Shown: piece after piece, positions 13,356-18,674 of the stretch | Numbering within the stretch: the stretch's first letter is position 1 | Layout of the letters: each line of letters starts with the position of its first letter | Source of the DNA: an uncultured Lachnospiraceae bacterium | GTDB lineage: Bacteria; Bacillota; Clostridia; Lachnospirales; Lachnospiraceae | Assembly (NCBI GenBank): GCA_902797015.1 | Contig: CADBRG010000123.1 | Span: 1-18,674 of the forward strand | DNA: 18,674 nucleotides | Reading direction: 5' to 3' | The notes under the pieces: generated by a model | Database searches by the model: none | What the model saw: the letters and a program-made list of their open reading frames with translations, nothing else | Told to the model about the DNA's origin: nothing | Made by a program: the position numbers and the translations under genes

Positions 13356-15872
13356 ATGAGACGAGCATTACGAATCCTGCTGCTGATCGTTATTTTTATC
13401 GCAGCAGTCGTGGTTTTTTTCTTTATATTCAATAAAGGTGCGGAAACAGAAAATATGCTGGAGGAAAAAGCGGGGCTTCCGGTTGTCTATATGCAGCAGG
13501 ATGGCCAGTGGATCAATGAACTGCATGGTTACAGGACAGAGATGTCAGAAGTCAGCATGCGGGATACGATCCTTCAGATGCCTGAAGATGACACCTTACG
13601 GCTTCTGATCGATACGGATGAGGAAGTGAAGTCTGTATCTTATGAGATCATCACACTTGACGGATCTTCTGAAGTGGCAAAAGGAAAAGGTGATATTTCC
13701 GAAGCAGAAGCAGGATATGAGGCAAGCATTTCACTCACGGATAACCTGGCGCAGGGCGTGGATAATATCCTCGTACTTTGCCTGAATGCCGGTGGAGAAG
13801 ATGTATATTATTATTCCCGGCTCGCAAGCTTTTCCGATGCACATGTATCGGAGTGTATGGCGTTTGTAAAGGAGCTGCATACGATCACGCGTGATGCGAC
13901 GAGAAGCAACGAGCTGATGGGTAAGATGGAACCGATCGGAACCGGGGCAGGCGGCGGACTTTCGAGGGTTACGATCAACAGCACACTCGACCAGATCTGC
14001 TGGGCGGATTTTGCCTGTGAGGAATTGCAGGAGCCAAAGATCTCAATCAAAGAGATTACCAATTCTTATTCCGTATATGTTTTAGATTACCCGGTCGTAC
14101 GTCGGGCAGAAACGGATGAGTATTACACCGTCAGAGAATATTACCGCGTACGGTATTCAAAGGAAAAAATGTATCTGCTTGATTTTGAACGGACTATTTC
14201 ACGGATCTGTTCCGGAGATCTGGAGGTGGGAACGGACAGCATCAATCTCGGGATCCGGGAGGATGCGGTGGATTATGCCACCAATGAAACAGGAAGTGTC
14301 ATCAGTTTTGTGCAGGAGGGAGACCTCTGGAGCTTTGATACGGCTTCTGGTGAGATGATCCGCGTCTTCAGCTTCCGGGATTCCGAAAAAGAAATGCAGG
14401 ACGCGATCCTGAACGCACAGCAAAACTATGCAGAGCACGAGATCCGGACGATCCGTGTAGATGAAAATGGCAGCATTGATTTTATTGTGTACGGATACAT
14501 GAACAGTGGCTGGCATGCGGGAGAGGTCGGCATCAGTGTTTGTCATTATGACAGCGTGGGTCATGGCGTCAGTGAGCTTTTGTTCCTGCCGCAAAACGAA
14601 TCCTATCAGCAGCTTAAGGAAAATGTCGGCAGTCTGATGTATCTTTCCGATGCAGGAAAGTTCTACTTCTCCGTCGGTACCAGCGTACATCAGATCAATC
14701 TGGATTCCGGAAAAGATACCGTGCTGTTTGATCAGGTACAAACCAATTTCCAGATATCAGACAGAGGCAGATATTTTGCCTGGACAGATCTTTTGGCCGG
14801 ATCACGGGCAGAAGTGATGCATGTGACAGATCTGGAGACCGAGACGACGACGGATCTTCCTGCCGGTGCCGATAAGTATATCCAGCCTGTCGGATTTCTG
14901 GGAACGGATCTTTTGTATGGAACAGCCTATGCGACGGATGTCGAAAAAGGCGCACAGCAGAACATCTTCCCGATGGATATGATCAACATCGTGGATGCAG
15001 CCAATCCTAATACGGTTCTGAAAACCTATGAAGGGGAAGGCGCATACTTCTCTTCGGTGCAGATTTCCTCGGAAGGGTCTGTAACGATGGAGCGTGTCAC
15101 TGACAAGGGGACGGCATATGTTCTCTCGGATCCTCTGAGCATCAAAAACAATGATCTGTTAAGAGAAGGGAAGACCAGTGTGGTTTATCTTGACTCACAG
15201 GATAAGCAGGTAGAGATCGGACTGAGTCTGACAGATACGGTAGAAGAAAAGCCGGCAGTAACGATCGCATCGCTTTACGCATCCGCAGATGCAGTCGTAA
15301 CGGAATTGCCGGAGGACCTTTTCAGAAGCAGTTACTATATTTACGCAAAGGGTAAAGTCATTCAGGGAACGGAAAATGCGGCCCGGGCGGTCAGACTGGC
15401 GGACGAGCATGCGGGTGTTGTCGTTGATGCCGACCAGCGTTATGTTTGGAACCGCGCGAAAATGCTGATACAAAACAAGATAGAGCTGCAGCAGGCAGGC
15501 GGATCCTCTGCGACAGCACAGGCGCTGAATGTAATGCTTGCGGCAATGGGAGCACAGGCCATGGATGTCGATGCAGAACTTGCATCCGGCAAGCAGCCGT
15601 TTGAAATCCTGGATAGTGCGAAAGGCGATGGTCTCCTTTTAAATCTGTCCGGATGTACACTGGATGAGATCCTGTATTATATCGGTCGCGGCTATCCTGC
15701 CTATGCCGTAGGCACTGACGGAATACCGGTGCTTGTCTTCGGATATGACAGTGCAAAGGTAAAGATCTATCAGCCGTCTGATGATACAACCGTTGAGATG
15801 TCGATCCAGGAAGCGTCGGATCTGTTTGCGGCAGAGGGAAATATCTTTTTTGTATATCAAAAACAGATATAA
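13356..15872 (+). CDS. Large membrane-anchored extracytoplasmic protein with degenerate C39-like C-terminal domain
   Basis: An 838-residue protein I cannot name. Residues ~5-26 (LRILLLIVIFIAAVVVFFFIF) form one membrane anchor after an Arg-rich start, so the bulk should lie outside the membrane. Residues ~330-600 contain repeated short strand units (for example DLWSFDTASGEMIRVF, GKFYFSVGTSVHQINLDSGK and SDRGRYFAWTDL) that suggest a beta-propeller. Residues ~705-838 resemble a C39-like papain fold, but GGSSATAQALNVML (715-728) stands where CGPT normally carries the catalytic cysteine, and GIPVLVFGYDS has no histidine at the usual place. The start at 13356 is favoured by AGGA seven bases upstream; an ATG at 13266 in the same frame lacks a ribosome binding site. 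It is single, ends at a strong terminator and is divergent from ctfAB. The role is unknown; a binding or scaffold function at the envelope is inference. Confidence 0.75.
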   Translation: MRRALRILLLIVIFIAAVVVFFFIFNKGAETENMLEEKAGLPVVYMQQDGQWINELHGYRTEMSEVSMRDTILQMPEDDTLRLLIDTDEEVKSVSYEIITLDGSSEVAKGKGDISEAEAGYEASISLTDNLAQGVDNILVLCLNAGGEDVYYYSRLASFSDAHVSECMAFVKELHTITRDATRSNELMGKMEPIGTGAGGGLSRVTINSTLDQICWADFACEELQEPKISIKEITNSYSVYVLDYPVVRRAETDEYYTVREYYRVRYSKEKMYLLDFERTISRICSGDLEVGTDSINLGIREDAVDYATNETGSVISFVQEGDLWSFDTASGEMIRVFSFRDSEKEMQDAILNAQQNYAEHEIRTIRVDENGSIDFIVYGYMNSGWHAGEVGISVCHYDSVGHGVSELLFLPQNESYQQLKENVGSLMYLSDAGKFYFSVGTSVHQINLDSGKDTVLFDQVQTNFQISDRGRYFAWTDLLAGSRAEVMHVTDLETETTTDLPAGADKYIQPVGFLGTDLLYGTAYATDVEKGAQQNIFPMDMINIVDAANPNTVLKTYEGEGAYFSSVQISSEGSVTMERVTDKGTAYVLSDPLSIKNNDLLREGKTSVVYLDSQDKQVEIGLSLTDTVEEKPAVTIASLYASADAVVTELPEDLFRSSYYIYAKGKVIQGTENAARAVRLADEHAGVVVDADQRYVWNRAKMLIQNKIELQQAGGSSATAQALNVMLAAMGAQAMDVDAELASGKQPFEILDSAKGDGLLLNLSGCTLDEILYYIGRGYPAYAVGTDGIPVLVFGYDSAKVKIYQPSDDTTVEMSIQEASDLFAAEGNIFFVYQKQI

Positions 15873-15909
15873 CGCGGTTTTTAGGGACCGTCAGATTTCA
15901 CAAAATTTT

Positions 15910-15957
15910 ACAGCCTTTTTTCTTCGTAAGGTACGAAGGAAAAGGGCTGTTTTTTTG
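15910..15957 (+). terminator. Strong Rho-independent terminator
   Basis: A long stem of about 18 pairs, with some G-T wobbles, runs from ACAGCC (15910-15915) through CTTCGT (15922-15927) to ACGAAG (15933-15938) and GGCTGT (15945-15950). The loop is AAGGT and seven T follow. It ends the 838-residue gene and isolates the tad cluster. Confidence 0.92.
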
Positions 15958-16037
15958 TGTTTTTCAGGCAATTTTTCTGCTCAGGATCGGGAACCGCCAA
16001 AGACATGCAGAGAGTTTCAGCAATTCTTGAAAAAAAG

Positions 16038-16083
16038 CCGGCAAATCATCTATGCAGAATGCCGAAGGCATCAAAAAGGCCGG
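16038..16083 (+). other. Possible structured leader upstream of the tad cluster
   Basis: An outer stem CCGGC (16038-16042) / GCCGG (16079-16083) encloses a perfect small hairpin ATGCC-gaa-GGCAT (16059-16071). It lies about 80 bases before the prepilin peptidase start. I do not recognise a known riboswitch; c-di-GMP aptamers were considered because they often control pili, but the second hairpin and conserved bases are not there. Confidence 0.25.
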
Positions 16084-16163
16084 AAAATCAAAGCTTGCAG
16101 GCCTGTTATAGAAACAATATAATTCATAACACAAATGCGAGCGGAGGTGATGAAAATGGAACA

Positions 16164-16688
16164 ATGGTAAGGGTAGGGCTGACTTCTTTGATCCTGCTTG
16201 CGGGCATCAGAACAGATATGATCTGTGAGAAGATCGACAATCGTCTGATCGTGTTTGGACTTCTGTCGGGAATCGGTTTTCATATCTGTGTGCTGCGGAC
16301 AAATAACTGGGCGGATGTAATCCTGGCAATGGTTTTGCCGATCATGATCTGCTGGGTGCTGTTTCGGATCCGTGCACTTGGCGCGGGAGACATTAAGCTG
16401 TTTTGTGTGGTCGGATGCCTGAACGGGACAGAGGTTGTAGTCAATACGATGATCGGCGCGATTCTGATCGCAGCCGGATATGCATTTTTCTATCTTGTAA
16501 AAAGCAGGCAGTTTTTCGCAGCGTTTTCGGACCTTTTTTATTACGCCGAAAGAACAATCTCGCAGAAACGCCTGCGGTCGTATCGTACATATGCCTCAGC
16601 GGTCAGAAAGATGCATTTTTCACCTGCAGTGTTGCTGGGGTATTTTAGCACGTTGATGGGGGTAAGTATTTGGGCGTTTACCGGTTAA
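16164..16688 (+). CDS. Prepilin peptidase, A24 (TadV/CpaA) type
   Basis: A 174-residue membrane aspartic protease that cleaves the leader of Flp-type prepilins. The two catalytic aspartates are D18 (GIRTDMICEKIDNRLI, matching the usual D-x3-x-KIPN segment) and D76 in the GAGD motif (73-76). Several hydrophobic segments lie between them and after them. It lacks the methylase domain of PilD, as is normal for TadV/CpaA. The ATG at 16164 fits the family, but GGAGG lies 16 bases upstream, better placed for an ATG at 16156 that opens a four-codon frame (MEQW, then TAA) overlapping this start; termination-reinitiation or a small indel is possible. It overlaps the next gene by 19 bases, and the order peptidase - TadZ-like - TadA is that of a tad pilus locus. 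Confidence 0.85.
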   Translation: MVRVGLTSLILLAGIRTDMICEKIDNRLIVFGLLSGIGFHICVLRTNNWADVILAMVLPIMICWVLFRIRALGAGDIKLFCVVGCLNGTEVVVNTMIGAILIAAGYAFFYLVKSRQFFAAFSDLFYYAERTISQKRLRSYRTYASAVRKMHFSPAVLLGYFSTLMGVSIWAFTG

Positions 16689-17689
16689 ATCTATGCGGCT
16701 TTGAAAAAACATATCTGCAAAAGCTGTCATTGTATCTGAAGCAAAAGATGGGAGAAGAGATCCGGGTCGGCATATGGGATGAAGTACCAAAGGAACTGCC
16801 GGCCGCGCCGGAAGGCGGAACCGTGAGCATCTGGATGGGCGGCAGGGAAAGCATTCAGAAGATGAAAACGGACAGGGCAAATGCTTTTGATCCGCAAGAG
16901 GGAAAAAAGGAGCAGAATTGCTTCCTGACGCTTTCTACAGAACGTAACACGGAACGGTCGGAAGAAATCTATGCATATCAGTCTGCGGAAGTGATTCTGG
17001 ATTTTATTCTCCGCCATGCAGAGCAGTACCGGGAGCAAAAAATGACAGGGAAGGTTGTCGGTTCCGGGGTAGAGGTATTGATCGATCTCAGCATCAGAAG
17101 AAGCCTCCTTTCCTGCGGTGCGGTTTATGCGCAGGAGAAAGGAGAAAGGCAGAAGGTGCTGCTCATTGATCTGATTCCATGCAGTGCGCTGACCGGTATG
17201 CTGACGCTTCCGGTACCGGAAAAAGATTTTACAGATTTGATCCTGACGCTGCGGAAAAAGAAACCTGTACATATTTCAGAATACATTGTCCGCAGCGGGA
17301 ACATTGATATTTTACCGGCTGCCTGCAATCCGGCCGTGCTTTATGAGTTGACGGAAGAGGATTTCAGATTGTTTCTGGTACAGGTGACGCAGATCAACTG
17401 TTATGATGCTGCAGTCATTCTGGCAGGAACACCAATGCCCGGGATCGGATATCTGTTTGCATCGGCGAAACGGGTCATCTGTCTGCAGGATGGAAGCAGT
17501 TATGCTGCCTGCAGAAAAGAGCTGTTACAGGCGTTTTACCGATACAGCGGCGGAGATGATGCCCGATGGAAGGATCTGGTCCTGACATACGATGATGCCG
17601 GGGTCGGGAAGGAGACAGGCGAACATTTGCTTTTTGCGTGGAGAAACCAGGAAATCGGGCAACAGGTAATTCGGGAACTGACAGAATGA
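16670..17689 (+). CDS. TadZ/CpaE-like pilus assembly protein
   Basis: A 339-residue cytosolic protein placed between the prepilin peptidase and the CpaF-type ATPase, exactly where TadZ/CpaE is found. The first ~100 residues may form an atypical receiver-like domain. Residues ~125-330 look like a MinD/ParA-type fold with core strands such as KVLLIDLIP (about 161-169), GNIDILPAACNP and DAAVILAGTP. The expected deviant Walker A (KGG-x-GK) is not seen; the equivalent place reads GKVVGSGVEVLIDLS. TadZ proteins mark the cell site for pilus assembly and can have weakened nucleotide sites. The TTG at 16670, with GGGGGT seven bases upstream, is the likely start. Its TGA overlaps the next ATG as ATGA. 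The name is partly based on context. Confidence 0.6.
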   Translation: MGVYRLNLCGFEKTYLQKLSLYLKQKMGEEIRVGIWDEVPKELPAAPEGGTVSIWMGGRESIQKMKTDRANAFDPQEGKKEQNCFLTLSTERNTERSEEIYAYQSAEVILDFILRHAEQYREQKMTGKVVGSGVEVLIDLSIRRSLLSCGAVYAQEKGERQKVLLIDLIPCSALTGMLTLPVPEKDFTDLILTLRKKKPVHISEYIVRSGNIDILPAACNPAVLYELTEEDFRLFLVQVTQINCYDAAVILAGTPMPGIGYLFASAKRVICLQDGSSYAACRKELLQAFYRYSGGDDARWKDLVLTYDDAGVGKETGEHLLFAWRNQEIGQQVIRELTE

Positions 17690-18624
17690 GAGAACAGGCA
17701 ATCGAAGAGAAATACGGAACATTACGGGAACAGATTCTGTCATATCTGGATGATGCTTATGACATCAGCGATGATGAGCTGATGGAGCTGATCCGAAAGA
17801 CGGCGATGCAGGATGCAGACAGCAGGATGCGCTCCATTTCAGAGCGGGAACAGATGGAACGGGAATTGTTTCACTCGTTCCGGGGACTGGATATCCTGCA
17901 GGAACTTCTTGACGATCCGGATGTGACGGAAATCCTGGTCAATGGCGCCAGTCATATTTTTTATGAAAAGCAGGGCAGTCTGCATACATGGGAAAAGACT
18001 TTTGCATCAGAAGAACGGTTAAGTACCATGATCCAGAACATAGTCGGACGTGCCAACAAAAGTGTAAATGCGTCTGAGCCGATCGTGGACACCCGCCTGC
18101 CGGACGGATCGCGTGTCAATGTCGTGCTGTCTCCGGTTTCGGTAACCGGACCGTGTCTTTCCATCCGGAAATTTCCAAAGCATCCGCTTTCCATGGAAAA
18201 TCTTGTCTCGATGGGTGCGCTGTCGGATGAGATCGCAGAATTTCTGAAAGCGATGGTGCAAAGCGGATATAACATTTTTGTTTCCGGCGGAACTGGATCC
18301 GGGAAGACCACATTTTTGAATGCGCTTTCACAGTTTATTCCACAGGATCAACGGGTGATCACGGTCGAGGACTCGGCTGAACTGCAGATGCGAACGGTCA
18401 GAAATCTGGTCCGGTTAGAAACCAGGCAGGGAAATAAAAACGGTGCACATGAGATTTCCATTCGGGATCTGATCCGGACATCCCTGCGAATGCGCCCGGA
18501 CCGCATCATTGTCGGAGAGGTCAGAGGTGCAGAGGCGCTGGATATGCTGCAGGCCATCAATACCGGACACAACGGCAGTATGAGTACGGGGCATGCGAAC
18601 AGCATTCCGGACATGCTCTCGTAA
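17686..18624 (+). CDS. cpaF: CpaF/TadA-type secretion ATPase, 3' end disrupted
   Basis: The first 312 residues of a type II/IV secretion ATPase that powers Flp pilus assembly. DPDVTEILVNG and the VDTRLPDGSRVN segment belong to the N-terminal domain. Walker A is GGTGSGKTTF (201-210, K207), the Asp box lies around TVEDSAEL, Walker B is RIIVGEVRG with E278, and the His box is TGHNGSMSTGHANS. Intact homologues continue from the DMLS stretch into roughly 80-110 more residues (starting RLETM in most), but here a TAA follows directly and the sequence turns AT-rich. The gene therefore looks truncated by an insertion whose remainder lies beyond the window. The start overlaps the TadZ-like stop by four bases. 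The core motifs are present, but the lost C-terminal part makes full function unlikely. Confidence 0.85.
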   Translation: MREQAIEEKYGTLREQILSYLDDAYDISDDELMELIRKTAMQDADSRMRSISEREQMERELFHSFRGLDILQELLDDPDVTEILVNGASHIFYEKQGSLHTWEKTFASEERLSTMIQNIVGRANKSVNASEPIVDTRLPDGSRVNVVLSPVSVTGPCLSIRKFPKHPLSMENLVSMGALSDEIAEFLKAMVQSGYNIFVSGGTGSGKTTFLNALSQFIPQDQRVITVEDSAELQMRTVRNLVRLETRQGNKNGAHEISIRDLIRTSLRMRPDRIIVGEVRGAEALDMLQAINTGHNGSMSTGHANSIPDMLS

Positions 18625-18674
18625 TATAAAAATTTTAAACGTTTTTGTGACATAACTAGCATTTCTCCTAAGCG
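18621..18674. mobile_element. Probable left edge of an inserted element in cpaF
   Basis: From about 18621 the sequence (GTAATATAAAAATTTTAAAC and onward) is about 70 percent A+T, contains stops in all forward frames and has no relation to the expected cpaF continuation. Some IS66-family elements begin with GTAA, but with only ~50 bases visible the family cannot be decided. A deletion junction is the alternative. Confidence 0.4.

Noticed and set aside
16030..16110. c-di-GMP riboswitch upstream of the pilus genes
   Set aside because: A few bases (GGCAAATC, CAAAGC, GGCC) recall the class I aptamer, but the tetraloop-receptor arrangement and second hairpin with its conserved 3' segment are absent.
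1..18674. CRISPR array or complete insertion sequence
   Set aside because: I saw no evenly spaced repeats and no transposase or integrase gene inside the window; the only mobile-element hint is the right-hand edge.

Overview
The window looks like the chromosome of a low-to-mid-GC Gram-positive anaerobe, most likely a Lachnospiraceae-type Clostridium relative (Bacillota). The grounds are strong purine-rich ribosome binding sites, the housekeeping order PSP1 (RicT) - trmN6 - rsmI - map, an acetoacetate/acetate-type CoA-transferase pair, an ECF vitamin-transporter S component and a tad/Flp-pilus cluster. The genus cannot be fixed from sequence alone.

Layout. (1) 1-7468, plus strand: a tightly packed run of the RicT tail, TrmN6 tRNA methyltransferase, RsmI 16S rRNA methyltransferase, methionine aminopeptidase with an N-terminal SEC-C zinc motif, a divergent LytR-CpsA-Psr-like membrane protein, an LtaS-type sulfatase-fold membrane enzyme and a SIR2 deacylase. 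Genes overlap or are separated by a few dozen bases, so this is probably one or two transcripts linking translation-associated and envelope functions. (2) 7471-8868, minus strand: a two-gene operon of a C39-like cysteine peptidase and a class II glutamine amidotransferase. (3) 8869-9018: a compact divergent regulatory region with two good promoters, a perfect 6-4-6 palindrome and three copies of TAGGTTAT. (4) 9019-11547, plus strand: a glutamate-cysteine ligase gene reduced to its N-terminal tip and its C-terminal half (a deletion pseudogene), an ECF S component followed by a strong terminator, and an unrecognised protein with a C-terminal zinc ribbon. (5) 11548-13118: a tRNA-like fold, a bidirectional terminator and the ctfB-ctfA CoA-transferase operon on the minus strand, with an extended -10 promoter. 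(6) 13356-15872: a large anchored extracytoplasmic protein with a propeller-like middle and a C39-like C-terminal domain that seems to lack its catalytic residues, followed by a strong terminator. (7) 16164-18674: the start of a tad/Flp pilus locus (prepilin peptidase, TadZ/CpaE-like protein, CpaF/TadA ATPase). The ATPase reading frame stops abruptly after its Walker B and TGHANS region, and the sequence becomes AT-rich, as expected at the edge of an inserted element.

The most informative points are the broken cpaF, the internally deleted glutamate-cysteine ligase beside a glutamine amidotransferase/cysteine peptidase pair (a possible gamma-glutamyl-thiol module), and two degenerate enzyme domains (LCP-like and C39-like) that look like retained non-catalytic folds. 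I saw no CRISPR array, rRNA, complete insertion sequence or canonical tRNA.
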